From positions 148,982-212,981 of the forward strand of contig NZ_JH636049.1 in assembly GCF_000258175.1 (NCBI RefSeq): a stretch of 64,000 nt of DNA. The letters are read 5' to 3'. Shown in pieces: positions 44,701 to 56,751 of this stretch. Made by a program: the position numbers and the translations under genes. A model generated the notes under the pieces. The model saw nothing but the letters and a program-made list of their open reading frames with translations. It was not told the DNA's origin and made no database searches. Source of the DNA: Saccharomonospora xinjiangensis XJ-54 (GTDB lineage: Bacteria > Actinomycetota > Actinomycetes > Mycobacteriales > Pseudonocardiaceae). Numbering within the stretch: position 1 is the first letter of the stretch; every line of letters begins with the position of its first letter.

Positions 44701-47700
44701 CGCTCGGACCGACACCCGTGCGCCGTGGGACTCCAGTTCCGACACCAGCTCGGCCGCCCCCGGCGCCGCGGGGCCCCGGCGGGACACGAGCACAAGCGAG
44801 GCTGCCCGACCGGTGCGAACCAGGTGCCTGGCCACCACGGAGCCGAGTCCGCCGGTGCCGCCGGTGATCAGCACGGTCGACGCGGGCACCGAGTCGGTGT
44901 GGTCGTCAGCCTGAGCCGCGGGCTCGGCGACGGCGGCGAAGCGGGCCAGCCTGGGCACCAGGACGGTTCCGGCGCGCACGGCGGCCTGCGGTTCACCGGA
45001 GGCGATCACGGCGGGCAGCGCGGCAGGAGAGGCCGGGTCGTCGTCGAGGTCAACGATCGTGATGCGGCCGGGATGCTCCGTCTGCGCGGTGCGGATGAGT
45101 CCCCAGACGGCAGCGCCGACGAGATCGTGCACCGGGTCCGCGTCGGCGGTGGGCACGGCGCCTCGGGTCAGCACCACCAGACGAGCGGCAAGCAGCCGAT
45201 CGGCGGCGAGCCAGTCCTGAATCGCCCGCACGGTGGTCTCGACGGTGTCGCGCACCGCCTCGGTGAGATCGGTCGAGTCCTCGGGTGGTCCACCGAGGAG
45301 AACGACGACGTCGGGGACTCCGCCGTTGTCCGCCTCGGCCACGGTCGAGGCGAAGGCGGGTTCGATGCCGGGCAGGTCGGCGAGCACGCCGGGCGAGGCC
45401 GGCCCGGCGGCGCCTACCAGTACCCAGCGTTCGGCCACCGCGGGCGGGCCGGTTCGCGGCAGGGGCAGGGGCGTCCACTCCAGACCGTAGAGCGCGTCGG
45501 GGCCCGCGGCAGGTACCGCGGCGAAGGCGTTGGGCTCGACCGGACGGAGGACGAGTCGATCCACGGTGAGCACCGGGGCGCCGCCGGGGTCAACCATGGT
45601 CAGCGACACGGCGTCGGTTCCTGCGGCGGTGATGGCGACTCGGACGGCGGCAGCCCCGACGGCGTGGACGCGTACTCCGGTCCAGGAGAACGGCAGCCAC
45701 ACCCCCGCACCCGGCTCGGTGTCCGTGGACATGCCCGCGGTGGCGGCCACCAGCGCGGCGGCCTCGGGCAGGCCCAGCACGTGCAGCGCGGCGTCCATCA
45801 GCAACGGGTGCAGGGCGTGAGAGGCTGCCTCGGCGCGGACGGGCGCGGGCAGCTCGATCTCGCCGAACACCGTGCCGGGTCCCCGCCATGCACGGCGCAG
45901 CCCCCGGAACGAGGGCCCGTAGGACAGTCCCGCGGCGGCGAAGGAGTCGTACAGCTCGTCGACGGGCAGCACGGTGCCGTCGGCGGGGGGCCAGGCCGCG
46001 AGATCCGGTGCGTCGTGCTCGCGCGGGGCGGTCGGCTCAGTGGTCAGCCAGCCGGTGGCGTGGACGGTCCACGCGGCGTTCGACTCGTCCGAAGGCCGGG
46101 TGTGGACGGTCACCGCCCGCCGGCTCTCGCCCGAGTCCTTTTCGGCGTCGTCGCGGGTCGCGTGCAGTTGGACGCGGATGCTCAGCGCGCCGGTCCGAGG
46201 GAGGATCACCGGGGCGTGCAGGGTCAGTTCATCGATCACCATCGGGCCGAGATCCGCTGCCGCGTGCAGCACCCAGTCCACCAGGCTGGTCCCGGGCAAG
46301 ACGAGGTTCTCCCCCACGCGGTGTTCAGCCGACCACGGCAGCACCGAGGCAGAGAGCAACCCGGTGAGCACGACGCCGCCGTCGGAGGGCAGATCCACTC
46401 TGGCGCCGAGGACCGGATGGTCGGCGGTGGTCAGGCCCAGTCCGCTCGCATCCGACCGGGTCCGGCCGGCGTCGAGCCAGAATCGCTCTCGCTGGAAGGC
46501 ATAGGTCGGGAGCTCCAGCGGCGGGGCCGGCGGCATCGACACGATCGACGACCAGTCGACCGGGACGCCGCCGACGTGGACAGCCGCGAGGCCCGCCATC
46601 AGCGACTCCGCCTCGTCGCTGCCCCGTCGCAGCAGCGCCACAGCTGTCACCGGGGTCGGCGCTGTCGCGGTCGATGTGCCGGACGCCGCAGGGGCGTCCG
46701 CCTCCTGTCCGGCGATCCGCCGGGGATCGCGTCGCGGGTGCTCCACATCGTCGAGGACGTCGTGGGCGAAGGTCGTGAGCACCGCGCCGGGTCCGACCTC
46801 GATCACGGTGGTCACACCGAGGTCGCGCAGCGCGCCCGCAGCGTCGGCGAACCGCACCGGTTCCCGCACCTGCCGCACCCAATACCCCGGATCGGTCAGG
46901 ACGGCGGGCACGAGCACGCCACCCGTCACGGTGGACACCACCGGCAACCTCGGCGAGCCGAACTGGACCCGGGCGAGAACCTGGCCATAGTCGTCGAGCA
47001 TGGGGTCCATCAGCGCGGAATGAAACGCATGCGACACCGAGAGCGCGCGGACCCGACGACCCCGGGCCCGCCAGAACTCCATCACCCGGCCCACAGCGCC
47101 CGCGTCTCCTGACACGACCGTCGCGTTCGGTCCGTTGACCGCCGCGACGTCCACTCCCGACGCACCCCCCGGAACGTCCGATTCGCCGATACTCGTCCGC
47201 ACCTCTTCTTCGGTGGCCGCGATCGAGGCCATCGCCCCACCCCCAGGCAACGCCTGCATCAACCTCGCCCGTGCCGCCACCACGCGGCAGGCCTGCGGCA
47301 ACGACCACAACCCCGCCACGTAGGCGGCAGTGAGCTCGCCCAACGAGTGGCCCGCAACGACGGCCGGGGTGATCCCGAAGGACTCCAACAGACGGACAAG
47401 GGCCACCTCCACCGCGAACAAAGCAGGCTGCGCCACCCCCGTATCGTCGATCGAACCAGCAGACGGTTGCCCGGCAACAAAACCCGGCCCAGCACCGATC
47501 ACCCCACCCGCAGCGCCATCCACACCACCATCCGCATCCGCATCCGCGTCGGCGTCGGAATCGGCGTTGGCGTCGGAGTCGGCGTTGGCGTTGGCGTTGG
47601 CGTTGGAATCGGCATCGGCATCCCCGCCGGTGTCGGCATCGGCATCGGCATCGGCATCGGTGAACACAGCATCACGCAAAGAGAACCCCAACAACGGATC

Positions 47701-50700
47701 CAACTCCGCACACACCTCATCAAACGCCTCCGCAAACACCGGAAACGCCCCATACAACTCCCGACCCATCCCCGCGTATTGGGAGCCCTGCCCCGAAAAC
47801 ACCAACCCAACCCGGCCCGCCTGCCGCACCACACCCGACACCACACCAGGAGCGCCACGACCCTCGGCCACCGCACCCACACCCGCAACCAACTCAGCCG
47901 CACCCACCCCCAACACCACAGCACGATGCTCCAACAGCGTGCGGGAACTGGTCAGTGTGTGGGCGAGGTGCCGGGGCGATACGGCCGACCGCGCCGCCAG
48001 GTGGTCTGCGAGACGCGCGGCCTGGCCGCGCAGCGCCGCCTCGCTGTGTCCAGACAGGACCCAGGGCACCGGTACGGTCACCGGCGGCCCCTCGACGGCG
48101 GCACCGAAGGGGACTGATTCCGTCGGCGTCGCACCGACCTGGTCGGCCGGGGCTTGTTCGAGAATGAGGTGGGCATTGGTGCCGCTGAAGCCGAAGGAGG
48201 ACACCGCGGCCCTGCGGGGACGGTCCACCTCGGGCCACGGCCGCGACTCGGTCAGCAACTCCACCGCACCCGACGACCAATCCACCTGCGACGTGGGCTC
48301 ACCCACATGCAGGGTCCGCGGCAACACCCCATGCCACATCGCCATGACCATCTTGATCACACCAGCCACACCCGCAGCAGCCTGCGTATGAGCGATGTTG
48401 GACTTCACCGAACCCAGCCACAACGGCATCCCCTCGGCACGGTCCTGCCCGTAGGTCGCCAACAGAGCCTGCGCCTCAATCGGATCACCAAGCCGAGTCC
48501 CCGTACCATGCGCCTCCACGACATCCACATCCCCAGTGGACAAACGCGCGTTCGCCAAAGCCTGACGGATCACCCGCTGCTGCGACGGACCATTCGGCGC
48601 CGTCAACCCATTCGACGCACCATCCTGATTCACCGCCGAACCCTTGACCACCGCCAGAACCCGACGACCATTCCGCACCGCATCCGACAACCGCTCCAAC
48701 ACCAGCAGCCCGACACCCTCACCCCAGCCCGTGCCATCCGCCGCATCCGAGAACGACTTACACCGACCATCCGCAGCCAGACCACGCTGCCGCGAGAACT
48801 CCACGAACGTCCCCGGCGAGGCCATCACCGTCACCCCGCCCGCCAGGGCCATCGAGCACTCGCCGTCGCGCAGCGATCTCGCCGCCTGGTGCAGGGCGAC
48901 CAGGGAGGAGGAGCACGCGGTGTCCACCGTCACCGCAGGACCCTCAAGGCCGAAGACATAGGAGATCCGGCCGGAGACGACGCTGCCCGCGGTGCCGGTG
49001 CCGAGGTATCCCTCGACGTCGTCGGGGACCACACCGAGCCGGGAGGCGTAGTCGTGGTACATGACCCCGGCGAACACCCCAGTACGGCTGCCCTTCAACG
49101 ACAACGGGTCGATACCCGCCCGCTCGAAGGCCTCCCACGACGCCTCCAGCAGCAGTCGCTGCTGCGGATCCATCGCCACCGCCTCACGCGGCGAGATCCC
49201 GAACAAACCAGCATCGAACTCCGCCACGTCATGCAGAAACCCACCCTCGTCGGCATACGACGTGCCCACGCGGTCCGGATCACCGTCGAAGAGACCGTCC
49301 AGGTCCCAGCCCCGATCGGTCGGGAAGCCGGACACTCCGTCACGGCCCTCGGCGACCAGACGCCACAAATCTTCCGGCGAGGCCACGCCGCCGGGGTAGC
49401 GGCAGGCCATGCCCACCACGGCCACCGGCTCGTCGAACGCGGTAGTGGCGACGGCCGGTCGAGGCGCCGCGGCATCGGCACCTGCGAGCGCAACTCGCAG
49501 GTGCCGCACCAGATCCAGCGGAGTGGGGAAGTCGAAGACCAGGGTCGCGGGCAGTCGACGTCCCACCCCTGCGGCAAGGGCGTTGCGCAGTTCCACGGCG
49601 GTGAGCGAGTCGAAGCCGAGGTCACGGAAGGGCCGGGTCGGCTCGACGGCCGAGGCGGAGGAGTGTCCGAGGACGGCGGCGGTGGTGGAGCACACGAGGT
49701 CCAACAGGATGTTGTGCTGCTCGGCCTCGGAACGCCCGGCCAGCAGTTCATGTACCTCCGCGACGTCGCCCCTGGTGCCTGAGGCCGCCCTGCGCCGCGG
49801 TGTACGCACGAGGTCGCGCAGCAATGGCGGCAGCATGCCCGAGGCCGCGGCTTCTCGCAGTCGTGACAGGTCAAGCCGGACCGGCGCGGGCACCGGGTGG
49901 TCGGAGTCCCAGGTCTGGTCGAACAGCGCGAGACCCTGCTCGACGGACAACGCGACGATGCCAGAGCGACTGATCCGCTGGACCTGCGTCCGTTCGAGGG
50001 CCCCGCCCATTCCCGTGTCGGCATCCCACAGCCCCCACGCGAGGGAGGTGCCCGGCAACCCGAGCGCTCGCCGGTGCTCGGCGAGTCCGTCCAGGAATGC
50101 GTTGGCAGCGGCGTAGTTCGCCTGCCCTGCGCCGCCGAGCAGGCCCGAAGCCGAGGAGAACAGGACGAACGACGAGACCGAGGGCAGGTCCTTCGTCTGC
50201 TCGTGCAGGTTCCACGCGCCCGCCACCTTGGGGCGCAGGACGGCGTCGAGTCGGGACGGTGTCAAGGTCGAGAGCATCCCGTCGTCCACCACGCCCGCCG
50301 CGTGGACGACGCTGGTCAGCGGGTGCTCGGCAGGGACTCCCGCCAGCAGTCCAGCGAGCGCGTCGGGGTCCGCCACGTCACAGGCGACGGCCCGGACGTC
50401 CGCGTTCATCGCGGTCAGTTCGGCGACGAACTCAGTCATTCCCGGTGCCTCGGCCCCCCGCCTGCCGGCCAGCAGCAGGTGACGGACGCCGTGGTCCACC
50501 ACGAGGTGACGGGCCAGTGCCCGTCCTAGCGCGCCCGAGGCACCGGTGATCAGCACGGTGCCGGTGAGCTGCGCGCCGTCGGATTTCCCGGCGGCGGTGC
50601 CGGACGCCGTCACCGCCGCCGACCGGGGGGTCCTGACCAATCGGGGGGCCACAGCGCTACCCGCCCGCAGTGCGGCCTGCGGCTCGTCGAGCGCCAGTGC

Positions 50701-53700
50701 GGTGGTGAGCATCCGCATCGAGTCGGGGTGGTCGTCGGTGTCCAGCAACACGATGCGGCCGGGATGTTCGGACTGGGCGGCGCGGACGAGGCCATGCACC
50801 GCGGCGCCCGCCAGGTCGAACGGGACGGGCGCGCCGTCGACCGCCACGGCGCCGCTGGTCACGAACACCAGTCGCGCCTCGGCGAGGCGATCGTCTGCCG
50901 ACCACCTCTGGAGCAGCCACAACGTGCGGCGAGTGGCCGCTCCGGTGGCAGCGACGACGTCGTCTGTCCCCAATGGACTCCGTCCGCATCGCACGACGAT
51001 CACGACGTCGTGGTCGCTGGCGGACCCAGGAGGTGCGACCAGCGCGACCAAGTCGTCGGTGCCCTGCTCCGGCTGCACGGCCGGGTCGGGGACGTCGGCG
51101 AGGTCGAGGTGCGCGACGAACTGCGCTTCCGGCGCCGCCGGGGGCAGCGGAACGGAGATCCAGTCGACGTGAAAGAGCGAATCGGCGGATGCGGGCCTGT
51201 TCTCAGCGAGCTGATCGGCCGACACGGCGCGCAGAACGAGGGAGTCGACCGAGATGACCGGCTTGCCCGTCTCGTCGACGGCAAGCAGGGCCGCCTCGTC
51301 GAGGCCGGTCGGTGTGAGCATCACGCGGAGATTCGTGGCGCCCGCCGCGTGGACGGTCACCCCGGTGAAGGAGAAGGGCAGGCCGCCGGAGTCCCGAGCG
51401 GAATCGAGCAGGCCGAGGCCGTGCAGTGCGGCATCGAACAGCGCGGGATGCAGGCCGAACCGACCTGCCTCGGCGTGCTGCTCGGCGGGCAGCGATACCT
51501 CGGTGAACAGCTGCTCGCCTCGACGCCAGGCCCGGCGTAGGCCCTGGAAGGACGGTCCGTAGTCGAAGCCGCCCCCCGCGAAGTGCTCGTAGAGGTCGTC
51601 GACGTCGAGCGGGTCGGCGTCCGAGGGCGGCCAGATCGGCAGGTCCACCTGTGCGACGGATCGGGTGGTGAGCAGTCCGGCGGCGTGGCGGGTCCAGTGC
51701 TCCTCGTCGTCTCGACGGGAGTGGACACTGAAGCCGCGGTCGCCGGTCTCGTCCGGGGCATCGACCACGCATTGGAACTGGACGGATCCGGTGTCGGGCA
51801 GGACCAGCGGCGCTTCCAGCGTGAGTTCGGCGAGTACGGGGCAGTCGAGTTGTTCGCCGCACCAGGTGGCGAGTTCGACGAAGGCGGTCCCCGGCAGCAG
51901 GACGGCACCCAGGACGGTGTGATCGGCCAGCCAGGGGAACGCGGCCAGCGAAAGCCTGCCCGTGAGCAGATCGCCCTCGGTGTTCGCGAGCACCAGGCAT
52001 GCCTGGAACATGGGGTGATCGAGTGGCGCGAGGCCGATTGTCGAGAGATCACCGAGCGACTCCCCCGACTCGAGCCAGTACCGCTCGCGTTGGAAGGCAT
52101 AGGTCGGGAGTTCGACGGGTCGGGCGGTCGTCGGCAGGATCGACGAGAAGTCGACCGGGGTTCCCGTGACCTGAAGAGACGCGACCGCCGTCAGAACGCT
52201 CGCGCACTCCGCGTCGGGACGCAGCGACGGCAGGCACCGCATCGGCGCCGGGGGCTCGGCCCCGCCGGACGGCGACGTCGCCTTGTCGGCGGCTTCCTCG
52301 CTCGGGCTGCCGGGCATCGGGTCGGCATCGAGGACGGTCTCGGCCAAACTGGTGAGGGTGGTGCCAGGTCCGACCTCGATCACCGTGGTGACGTCCAGCT
52401 CGCGCAGCGTGCGGACCGCGTCGGCGTAACGCACGGGCTCGCGCACCTGCCGCACCCAGTATCCGGGGTCGGCCGCCGTCACGGGGTCGAGCACCGTACC
52501 GGTCACCGTCGAGACCAGCGGGACCGCCGGAACGTCAGCCACCACGGTCTCCAGCTCGCGACCGTAGTCCTCGAGCATCGGGTCCAGCAGTGACGAGTGA
52601 AAGGCGTGGCTGACCTGAAGGCGCCGCACCCGACGACCCCGATCCCCCCACCAGCCGACGACCTCGGAAACCTCGGCGGCCTCACCGGAAATCACCGTCG
52701 CGAGTGGACCATTCACCGCCGCGATGTCCACCGAACCAACGGAATGCCGCAACGCGAGTTCGGCCAGAGAATGCACGATCTCTTCTTCGGTGGCCGCAAC
52801 GGAGGCCATCGCGCCGCCCTCGGGCAACTGCTGCATCAGCCTCGCCCGTGCCGCCACCACGCGGCAGGCCTGCGGCAACGACCACAACCCCGCCACGTAG
52901 GCGGCAGTGAGCTCGCCCAACGAGTGGCCCGCAACGACGGCCGGGGTGATCCCGAAGGACTCCAACAGACGGACAAGGGCCACCTCCACCGCAAACAAAG
53001 CAGGCTGGGCGAGCCCGGTGTCGTCGATCGTCCGGGCACCGGGAGGCTGCGCGGGCTCGGTGGCGAACACGGCCTCCCGCAGGGAGAACCCCAACAACGG
53101 GTCCAGTTCCGCACACACCTCATCAAAGGCGGCGGCGAACACCGGAAACGCCCCATACAACTCCCGACCCATCCCCGCGTACTGCGAACCCTGCCCCGAA
53201 AACACCAACCCAACCCGGCCCGCCTGCCGCACCACACCCGACACCACACCCGGCGCGCCACGACCCTCGGCCACCACAGCAAGACCGGCGAGAAGTTCAG
53301 CTCGATCAGAGCCGAGCACCACCGCACGATGCTCCAACGCCGCCCGCGCCCTGACGAGCGAACAAGCAACATCGGCCAGCGCAAGGCCCGGACGGGCGGT
53401 CACGTGCGCGGCCAACCGCTGAGCCTGATCACGCAAGGCCGCAGCGGAACGACCGGACAGCACCCACGGGAGCGGTCCGGCCGTGTCGGGGCCGGACGAC
53501 GAGTCAATCGTCTCGCCGTCGCCCGCCTCCTTCGGCTCGTCGAGGACCAGCGGCTGCTCATCGTCAGTGACCGGGGCGCCGTGGTGGGCGCCGTCGTGGG
53601 CCGGGGGCTGTTCGAGGATGACGTGGGCGTTGGTGCCGCTGATCCCGAAGGAGGACACCGCGGCCCTGCGGGGACGGTCCACCTCGGGCCACGGCCGAGA

Positions 53701-54984
53701 CTCGGTCAGCAACTCCACCGCACCCGACGACCAATCCACCTGCGACGTGGGCTCACCCACATGCAACGTCCGCGGCAACACCCCATGCCACATCGCCATG
53801 ACCATCTTGATCACACCAGCCACACCCGCAGCAGCCTGCGTATGAGCGATGTTCGACTTCACCGAACCCAGCCACAACGGCATACCCTCGGCACGGTCCT
53901 GCCCGTAGGTCGCCAACAGAGCCTGCGCCTCAATCGGATCACCAAGCCGAGTCCCCGTACCATGCGCCTCCACCACATCCACATCCCCAGTGGACAAACG
54001 CGCATTCGCCAAAGCCTGACGGATCACCCGCTGCTGCGACGGACCATTCGGCGCCGTCAACCCATTCGACGCACCATCCTGATTCACCGCCGAACCCTTG
54101 ACCACCGCCAGAACCCGACGACCATTCCGCACCGCATCCGACAACCGCTCCAACACCAGCAGCCCGACACCCTCACCCCAGCCCGTGCCATCCGCCGCAT
54201 CCGAGAACGACTTACACCGACCATCCGCAGCCAGACCACGCTGCCGCGAGAACTCCACGAACGTCCCCGGCGAGGCCATCACCGTCACCCCGCCCGCCAG
54301 TGCGAGGGAGCACTCGTCCTCGCGCAGTGACTGCGCGGCCAGGTGCAGGGCGACCAGCGACGATGAGCAGGCCGTGTCGAGGGTGACGGCGGGACCCTCC
54401 AGTCCCAACGAGTACGCGATGCGCCCGGAGACGACGCTGCCCGCCGCACCCGCGCTGAGATAGCCTTCCGCCTCGGCCGGGACGACCGCCAGCCGGGAGG
54501 CGTAGTCGTGGTACATGACCCCGGCGAACACCCCAGTACGGCTGCCCTTCAACGACAACGGGTCGATACCCGCCCGCTCGAAGGCCTCCCACGACGCCTC
54601 CAGCAGCAGTCGCTGCTGCGGATCCATCGCCACCGCCTCACGCGGCGAGATCCCGAACAAACCAGCATCGAACTCCGCCACGTCATGCAGAAACCCACCC
54701 TCGTCGGCATACGACGTGCCAGAGTGATCTGGGTCCGGATCGACGAGATTCTCCAGATCCCAGCCCCGATCGTCCGGAAACGGCGAGATCGCGTCACGGC
54801 CCTCGGCGACCAGACGCCACAGATCTTCCGGCGAGGCCACGCCGCCGGGGTAGCGGCAAGCCATGCCCACCACGGCCACCGGCTCGGTCTCCTCAGACTC
54901 CAGGACGCGCAGTCGGCGATGGGCCTGTCGGAGCTCGGCGGTGATCTTCTTGAGGTACTCGACGAGCCTGGCCTCGTCCGCCAT
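38743..54984 (-). CDS. Modular type I PKS-D, three modules (KS-AT-DH-KR-ACP twice, then KS-AT-KR-ACP)
   Basis: 5413 aa from ATG 54984 ([18 protein letters not shown]), with AGAGGAGAG five nt upstream; a longer frame reaching 55038 has no ribosome site. All three KS domains keep Cys (Cys206 in the first), EAHGTGT and KSNIAH/GH. AT signatures are HAFH, HAFH and YASH: malonyl, malonyl, methylmalonyl. The C-terminal tail is of a different docking class from those of PKS-B and PKS-C: an [15 protein letters not shown] helix, then an acidic linker and [11 protein letters not shown]. It should pair with the downstream PKS-C N terminus, which begins 23 bp later. It lies 129 bp after the glycosyltransferase stop on the same strand and may be cotranscribed with it. 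Confidence 0.96.
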   Translation of the reverse strand: MADEARLVEYLKKITAELRQAHRRLRVLESEETEPVAVVGMACRYPGGVASPEDLWRLVAEGRDAISPFPDDRGWDLENLVDPDPDHSGTSYADEGGFLHDVAEFDAGLFGISPREAVAMDPQQRLLLEASWEAFERAGIDPLSLKGSRTGVFAGVMYHDYASRLAVVPAEAEGYLSAGAAGSVVSGRIAYSLGLEGPAVTLDTACSSSLVALHLAAQSLREDECSLALAGGVTVMASPGTFVEFSRQRGLAADGRCKSFSDAADGTGWGEGVGLLVLERLSDAVRNGRRVLAVVKGSAVNQDGASNGLTAPNGPSQQRVIRQALANARLSTGDVDVVEAHGTGTRLGDPIEAQALLATYGQDRAEGMPLWLGSVKSNIAHTQAAAGVAGVIKMVMAMWHGVLPRTLHVGEPTSQVDWSSGAVELLTESRPWPEVDRPRRAAVSSFGISGTNAHVILEQPPAHDGAHHGAPVTDDEQPLVLDEPKEAGDGETIDSSSGPDTAGPLPWVLSGRSAAALRDQAQRLAAHVTARPGLALADVACSLVRARAALEHRAVVLGSDRAELLAGLAVVAEGRGAPGVVSGVVRQAGRVGLVFSGQGSQYAGMGRELYGAFPVFAAAFDEVCAELDPLLGFSLREAVFATEPAQPPGARTIDDTGLAQPALFAVEVALVRLLESFGITPAVVAGHSLGELTAAYVAGLWSLPQACRVVAARARLMQQLPEGGAMASVAATEEEIVHSLAELALRHSVGSVDIAAVNGPLATVISGEAAEVSEVVGWWGDRGRRVRRLQVSHAFHSSLLDPMLEDYGRELETVVADVPAVPLVSTVTGTVLDPVTAADPGYWVRQVREPVRYADAVRTLRELDVTTVIEVGPGTTLTSLAETVLDADPMPGSPSEEAADKATSPSGGAEPPAPMRCLPSLRPDAECASVLTAVASLQVTGTPVDFSSILPTTARPVELPTYAFQRERYWLESGESLGDLSTIGLAPLDHPMFQACLVLANTEGDLLTGRLSLAAFPWLADHTVLGAVLLPGTAFVELATWCGEQLDCPVLAELTLEAPLVLPDTGSVQFQCVVDAPDETGDRGFSVHSRRDDEEHWTRHAAGLLTTRSVAQVDLPIWPPSDADPLDVDDLYEHFAGGGFDYGPSFQGLRRAWRRGEQLFTEVSLPAEQHAEAGRFGLHPALFDAALHGLGLLDSARDSGGLPFSFTGVTVHAAGATNLRVMLTPTGLDEAALLAVDETGKPVISVDSLVLRAVSADQLAENRPASADSLFHVDWISVPLPPAAPEAQFVAHLDLADVPDPAVQPEQGTDDLVALVAPPGSASDHDVVIVVRCGRSPLGTDDVVAATGAATRRTLWLLQRWSADDRLAEARLVFVTSGAVAVDGAPVPFDLAGAAVHGLVRAAQSEHPGRIVLLDTDDHPDSMRMLTTALALDEPQAALRAGSAVAPRLVRTPRSAAVTASGTAAGKSDGAQLTGTVLITGASGALGRALARHLVVDHGVRHLLLAGRRGAEAPGMTEFVAELTAMNADVRAVACDVADPDALAGLLAGVPAEHPLTSVVHAAGVVDDGMLSTLTPSRLDAVLRPKVAGAWNLHEQTKDLPSVSSFVLFSSASGLLGGAGQANYAAANAFLDGLAEHRRALGLPGTSLAWGLWDADTGMGGALERTQVQRISRSGIVALSVEQGLALFDQTWDSDHPVPAPVRLDLSRLREAAASGMLPPLLRDLVRTPRRRAASGTRGDVAEVHELLAGRSEAEQHNILLDLVCSTTAAVLGHSSASAVEPTRPFRDLGFDSLTAVELRNALAAGVGRRLPATLVFDFPTPLDLVRHLRVALAGADAAAPRPAVATTAFDEPVAVVGMACRYPGGVASPEDLWRLVAEGRDGVSGFPTDRGWDLDGLFDGDPDRVGTSYADEGGFLHDVAEFDAGLFGISPREAVAMDPQQRLLLEASWEAFERAGIDPLSLKGSRTGVFAGVMYHDYASRLGVVPDDVEGYLGTGTAGSVVSGRISYVFGLEGPAVTVDTACSSSLVALHQAARSLRDGECSMALAGGVTVMASPGTFVEFSRQRGLAADGRCKSFSDAADGTGWGEGVGLLVLERLSDAVRNGRRVLAVVKGSAVNQDGASNGLTAPNGPSQQRVIRQALANARLSTGDVDVVEAHGTGTRLGDPIEAQALLATYGQDRAEGMPLWLGSVKSNIAHTQAAAGVAGVIKMVMAMWHGVLPRTLHVGEPTSQVDWSSGAVELLTESRPWPEVDRPRRAAVSSFGFSGTNAHLILEQAPADQVGATPTESVPFGAAVEGPPVTVPVPWVLSGHSEAALRGQAARLADHLAARSAVSPRHLAHTLTSSRTLLEHRAVVLGVGAAELVAGVGAVAEGRGAPGVVSGVVRQAGRVGLVFSGQGSQYAGMGRELYGAFPVFAEAFDEVCAELDPLLGFSLRDAVFTDADADADADTGGDADADSNANANANADSDANADSDADADADADGGVDGAAGGVIGAGPGFVAGQPSAGSIDDTGVAQPALFAVEVALVRLLESFGITPAVVAGHSLGELTAAYVAGLWSLPQACRVVAARARLMQALPGGGAMASIAATEEEVRTSIGESDVPGGASGVDVAAVNGPNATVVSGDAGAVGRVMEFWRARGRRVRALSVSHAFHSALMDPMLDDYGQVLARVQFGSPRLPVVSTVTGGVLVPAVLTDPGYWVRQVREPVRFADAAGALRDLGVTTVIEVGPGAVLTTFAHDVLDDVEHPRRDPRRIAGQEADAPAASGTSTATAPTPVTAVALLRRGSDEAESLMAGLAAVHVGGVPVDWSSIVSMPPAPPLELPTYAFQRERFWLDAGRTRSDASGLGLTTADHPVLGARVDLPSDGGVVLTGLLSASVLPWSAEHRVGENLVLPGTSLVDWVLHAAADLGPMVIDELTLHAPVILPRTGALSIRVQLHATRDDAEKDSGESRRAVTVHTRPSDESNAAWTVHATGWLTTEPTAPREHDAPDLAAWPPADGTVLPVDELYDSFAAAGLSYGPSFRGLRRAWRGPGTVFGEIELPAPVRAEAASHALHPLLMDAALHVLGLPEAAALVAATAGMSTDTEPGAGVWLPFSWTGVRVHAVGAAAVRVAITAAGTDAVSLTMVDPGGAPVLTVDRLVLRPVEPNAFAAVPAAGPDALYGLEWTPLPLPRTGPPAVAERWVLVGAAGPASPGVLADLPGIEPAFASTVAEADNGGVPDVVVLLGGPPEDSTDLTEAVRDTVETTVRAIQDWLAADRLLAARLVVLTRGAVPTADADPVHDLVGAAVWGLIRTAQTEHPGRITIVDLDDDPASPAALPAVIASGEPQAAVRAGTVLVPRLARFAAVAEPAAQADDHTDSVPASTVLITGGTGGLGSVVARHLVRTGRAASLVLVSRRGPAAPGAAELVSELESHGARVSVRAGDVADPDVVAELISTVPEEFPLTGVIHAAGVVSDGVLTSLDPARLAAAVAPKVAGAWNLHRATEDLALSMFTVFSSVSGILGSAGQGAYAAGNAFLDGLISHRRAAGLAGTSLAWGPWTAETGMTAGLSEADHTRMRRSGLRSLTPAHALTLFDLVTDVRPALAVPVAFELAALGDRDADDVPALLRGLVRPRPRKAASGAPDAAVELRARLAPLDAAERHRLLLTMIGTEVALVLGYGDPSRVSVDREFRESGFDSLTAVELRNRLAAATGLRLPASLIFDYPSVRALAAHLDDVLLGERAEVVTTTGRGAGLDDDPIAIVSMSCRYPGDVRSPEDLWRLLLDEGDGIVPFPDDRGWDIGGLYDADPDRSGTSYTREGGFLRGAAEFDAGLFGISPREAVAMDPQQRLLLEASWEALERAGIAPSSVKGSPTGVFAGVMYSDYASLLSDVPPEVEGHLSTGTSNSVVSGRIAYTFGFEGPAVTVDTACSSSLVALHLAVQSLRSGECSLALAGGVTVMSTPTAFVEFSRQRGLAADGRVKSFAASADGTGWGEGVGVLVLQRLSDAVADGRRVLAVVKGSAVNQDGASNGLTAPNGPSQQRVIRQALANARLSTGDVDVVEAHGTGTRLGDPIEAQALLATYGRDREQADPVFLGSVKSNIGHTQAAAGVAGVIKMVMAMWHGVLPRTLHVGEPTSQVDWSSGAVELLTESRPWPEVDRPRRAAVSSFGISGTNAHVILEQPPAHDGAHESDAEQPTDGPLISWVLSGHSAEALRGQAARLAAHVDSAPETSLVALAHALTSSRSELDHRAVVFGADRAELSARLAALADGRDATGVVVGRAGDAGSPGTAWVFPGQGAQWVGMAADLIGTDEVFTTALVECESALVPWVDFSVSEVLGGADEELLGRVDVVQPVLWAVMVALAAVWRARGVAPSVVVGHSQGEIAAATVAGLLSVAEGARLVATRSRLIARELSGRGGMLAVDAGIDEVRRWAEDADERVPRDPAPVADSADSVGSCVASASGGARVAVAVVNGPGQTVLSGDRSVLESVAAECAERGVRVRWLPVDYASHSPQVAAVREEWLATAGAVETTPGTVPMVSSVTGEPVGFGDLDAEYWYQNLAEPVRYDRAVETVVGQGYRRFLEISPHPVLTWPTTRVIETIAAGDLARPGAGDEDEAVVVGSLRKDEDGPAALRTSLAALWTTGSTVDWTAVLPSAPVHLATPLPTYPFQRTRHWLDMRPAGPAAASVADGPFWETVDQLDARALADLVAPGATADDTVVTALAPALPVLAEWRRRSREREALDSWRYRIGWTPLTPPDAEHPLTGRWLVVEPAPGARSGDSGLPAAVEELVGALRGGGAEIVRLAVEPGTGRADLTAWLAELAEQTALRGVVSLLAWDTAADDTPGSPLPRGLGDTLTLIQATGDAALSAPLWCLTREGIGTTEHPRPLDPVAAQVWALGRVAALEHPDRWGGLLDVPASITGPVAALVCSALARADDDQVVVRPSGAVGRRLLRASPPETGDRKPAAWTVRDTVLVTGGTGALGAQVARALAARGARRLVLTSRRGPDAPGAEELVRELTEAGVVVTVAACDVADRDSVARVLADIPADTPLTAVVHAAGVSHSAPLADCDPAEFAAVISAKAEGARVLDELLGDRPLDAFVLFSSGASVWGSSGAGAYAAGNAALDAMADARRARGLPATSIAWGSWAGGGMVDDTEGDWQLLGVRPMEPDIAMTAMWQAVEHGEVMLTVTDIDWERFAPAFTLARPRPLLDDLPEVRAVLARERADVPEASTTRDTLAATLRARTPGERHTMLVRLARTEVAGALGLDGPDSVSLGREFKELGLDSLTALALRNRLSAATGLRLPATLVFDHPTVTALVEHLLSELVPPPVESEAEDDAIRAALAAVPLARLREAGLVDVLLRMAEDTAAEETDAASAAPDAAEAADDDIRAMDVDDLVRLALNVDDATVTGKAVEFE
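39010..43765 (-). other. PKS-D module 3: KS-AT(methylmalonyl)-KR(A-type)-ACP
   Basis: AT has GHSQGE and YASH (near 41483-41503). No DH. KR has TGGTGALG and AYAAGN but lacks LDD (it reads VSH). It has Trp eight residues before the catalytic Tyr ([11 protein letters not shown]), the A-type pattern that usually gives an L-hydroxyl. ACP is LGLDSLTAL near 39120-39160. Expected output: 2-methyl-3-hydroxyacyl. Confidence 0.87.
41231..43035. repeat. About 1.8-kb perfect direct repeat, copy 2 (PKS-D module 3 KS/AT)
   Basis: Partner of 30759-32563. Both copies are read in the same codon phase, so exchange between them would be in frame. Confidence 0.88.
43800..49435 (-). other. PKS-D module 2: KS-AT(malonyl, with Asp/Asn-Ala repeat)-DH-KR-ACP
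   Basis: AT has GHSLGE and HAFH. The loop between FSLRDAVF and [11 protein letters not shown] holds the low-complexity tract encoded at 47528-47661. DH has EHRVG...P, SYGPSFRG and [10 protein letters not shown] has [11 protein letters not shown] in place of LDD and AYAAGN, without the A-type Trp. ACP is SGFDSLTAV, with Ser-Gly in place of Leu-Gly. Expected output: alkene. Confidence 0.86.
47528..47661 (-). repeat. Hexanucleotide-type tandem repeat coding (Asp/Asn)-Ala inside an AT domain
   Basis: About 134 bp built from variants of GATGCC, AACGCC and GACGCG on the coding strand, giving alternating D/N and A residues with a few S, T and G. It falls in the variable surface loop before the AT active-site Ser. 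The other malonyl ATs have short unrelated loops here. Confidence 0.9.
49480..54895 (-). other. PKS-D module 1: KS-AT(malonyl)-DH-KR-ACP
   Basis: AT has GHSLGE and HAFH (near 52595-52610). DH is canonical: [11 protein letters not shown] fits HxxxGxxxxP, with DYGPSFQG and [10 protein letters not shown] has [11 protein letters not shown] and NYAAAN, B-type. ACP is LGFDSLTAV near 49575-49625. Expected output: trans-alkene. Its KS start and core share long identical stretches with module 2 at a constant offset of 5454 bp. Confidence 0.88.
52791..53141. repeat. 351-bp direct repeat in AT domain, copy 2 (PKS-D module 1)
   Basis: Partner of 8529-8879; identity stops at 53142 (c versus g). Confidence 0.85.
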
Positions 54985-55113
54985 CTGATCTCTCCTCTGC
55001 GCAGAGCCGCGATCTCGGAGAGAACCCGGTCTCGCCAAGCCACGTCGTTCCTGAGGTGGTACCTGTCATGGGCGCACTTCATCGAGCGGGCGGGGTGCGA
55101 ACCCGCCGATCGA
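54985..55113. other. Gap between glycosyltransferase and PKS-D
   Basis: 129 bp with no gene. A 6-bp GC hairpin (55089-55094 with 55102-55107, 7-nt loop) follows the glycosyltransferase stop on the minus strand. It has no T run, so termination here is doubtful. No AGGGG array is present. Confidence 0.5.
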
Positions 55114-56511
55114 TCACGCCGTCGATGTGTCGTCCGCTCGACTCGTCGGCCGATGGGCCAGGACGAGGTCCGCCGCCACACGGACGCCGCCCGCCTCGAC
55201 GAGGCGACGGCGCCAGTGGTCCGCCCGTTCGGTAAAAGACTTCTCGGTCAACAGCCGGTGGACCTTGGTGACGATCTCCTCGGCGGTCAGCGAGTAGACG
55301 TCGTCGACCATCAGAGCCGCACCACCGTCCATGAGCCGGACGGCCAGGTCTCTGGTCTCCCAGGAATGCGGCAGCACCAGCAGCGGCTTGCCGAAGTACA
55401 GCCCGTGATGTGCGCCGTTGCCTCCGTGGGTAATGAACAGCCGCACGTGTGGATGGGCCACGACCTCGGTCTGCGGCACCCATGTCTCGATGCGCAGGTT
55501 CGGGGGCAGCTCGCGAGGCAGCAGGCGCTGTTGCGCGGCGGCCAGACTCCAGACGACGTGATGCCGCTGCGCGAGTCGAGAGATCGCCGCCACGAGCGCG
55601 GCGCTCTGCTGCTCGGAGAGGCGCATCATCGACCCGAGACCGATGTAGATGGTCGAGGGGCGGGCGTCGAGCCATTCGAAAAGCTCACGATGCCGCTCCG
55701 GCCGTTCCCGGGTCTCCGGCACCAGGGTCCCGACCATCCGGACGTCGGCCGGAGCCGTCGAGAAGGGGTACTCGATGCCGAAGACGGAGTTACCCAGCAC
55801 GACCTCCGCCTCGTCACAATAGCGAGAGAGCAGCGACCCCGGGTTCTTCAGGCCCTGGGCATGCCTGCGCCGGTAGAACCTCATGTTGTCCAGCGCCTTC
55901 CGCGAGGCAAGCAACGCACCCAGCCGGAGGATCTTGAAGGCGACGTTGGTCACCCGCTGCCTGCCGGTCATGCTGCGGGGCAGCCCCGAGAGGGGGCCGG
56001 GGAAGCTCATCGGCAGCCGTTCGGAGAAGGCGTAGCTGATCGGCGTAGCGACGTTGACCACGTACGGGACGCCCCGGGTTTGCGCGGCGTCGATCGCCCA
56101 CGGACTGTTCAGGTCGACGACGATCAGCCCCGGGCGGACGTGGTCGATCGCCGCCAGCGCACGCCGGTATCGTTCCTCGGCGTACTCGGAGTCCATGACC
56201 TGCTCCATGAACGCCGCGAAACCACGCAGCCGGGACGTGCGGTTGACCTGGTGATAGACCGCGTCGCTCCAGTTGGCCGGGTCGAACTCGGGCCGATAGG
56301 GGCCGAGCGAGTAGAAGTTGATCGGCGTCACACCGGATAGTTCGCGAATTCCCTCCGCGCGTTCATCGCTGGACGCGAACCACACGGGGCGCACGCCACG
56401 CCGCAGCAGTTCACCCGCCAGCGCGTACAGCGGGCTGATCAGGCCTGCGTTGCCCGCGCTGAGGAAGAGTATCGCCGCATCGTCCGACACGTTCACATCC
56501 GATCGCCTCAT
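55114..56511 (-). CDS. Macrolide-type glycosyltransferase (GT-B, UGT/MGT family)
   Basis: 465 aa. The N-terminal Rossmann domain opens with AILFLSAGNAGLISPLYAL. The C-terminal nucleotide-sugar domain carries FITHGGNGAHHGLYFGKPLL (HGG at 362-364), a variant of the donor-binding loop of UGT-like antibiotic glycosyltransferases. There is no signal peptide; the enzyme should be cytosolic. Start chosen at ATG 56511 (MRRSDVNVSDD), with GAGGAA six to seven nt upstream; the longer frame to 56649 would add 46 unlike residues. It is divergent from the deoxysugar genes and just upstream of PKS-D. As the only glycosyltransferase in the window, it is the likely catalyst for attaching the dideoxysugar. No P450-like helper protein, as used by some aminosugar transferases, is adjacent. 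Confidence 0.92.
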   Translation of the reverse strand: MRRSDVNVSDDAAILFLSAGNAGLISPLYALAGELLRRGVRPVWFASSDERAEGIRELSGVTPINFYSLGPYRPEFDPANWSDAVYHQVNRTSRLRGFAAFMEQVMDSEYAEERYRRALAAIDHVRPGLIVVDLNSPWAIDAAQTRGVPYVVNVATPISYAFSERLPMSFPGPLSGLPRSMTGRQRVTNVAFKILRLGALLASRKALDNMRFYRRRHAQGLKNPGSLLSRYCDEAEVVLGNSVFGIEYPFSTAPADVRMVGTLVPETRERPERHRELFEWLDARPSTIYIGLGSMMRLSEQQSAALVAAISRLAQRHHVVWSLAAAQQRLLPRELPPNLRIETWVPQTEVVAHPHVRLFITHGGNGAHHGLYFGKPLLVLPHSWETRDLAVRLMDGGAALMVDDVYSLTAEEIVTKVHRLLTEKSFTERADHWRRRLVEAGGVRVAADLVLAHRPTSRADDTSTA

Positions 56512-56652
56512 TCGTGTTCCTCGAATCGGGCACCGAGAATGCGGTCCGGCACTCGCCGCCACGACCCGAGGTCGGCCTATTTCCGCCGGTCTCCGATATC
56601 GGACCTTAAAACCGCCGGAGCGACTCCGACAACCCCAGAATTCCCGCACCTG

Positions 56653-56662
56653 CCCCTACAAT
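56653..56662 (-). promoter_or_regulatory. Single AGGGG element upstream of the glycosyltransferase
   Basis: The minus strand reads ATTGTAGGGG, the same ten bases as in the PKS-B array. The other two repeats and TAATGT are not recognisable (the expected -10 place reads TTCTGG). It is a possible degenerate target of the same regulator. Confidence 0.35.
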
Positions 56663-56751
56663 TCACCAGGAGAACGGGCGTCGCGAAGCCGGCGGCCGAG
56701 GGCGCGAAAACGCCTTGACATTCCATGGAGATACCCCACCTGCCGCCAGAT

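Noticed and set aside
43210..47112. Long plus-strand reading frame (1300 codons) opposite PKS-D
   Set aside because: Antisense shadow of KS, AT, DH and KR domains; no recognisable protein.
47528..47661. CRISPR-like or minisatellite locus
   Set aside because: The repeat is short-unit, coding and in frame within an AT domain, with no spacers.
54508..56340. Plus-strand reading frame (610 codons) opposite the glycosyltransferase and PKS-D start
   Set aside because: Crosses two well-supported minus-strand genes; no motif.
56715..56720. TTGACA upstream of the 2,3-dehydratase
   Set aside because: No -10 at 16-18 bp; the AGGGG array with TAATGT is a better explanation.
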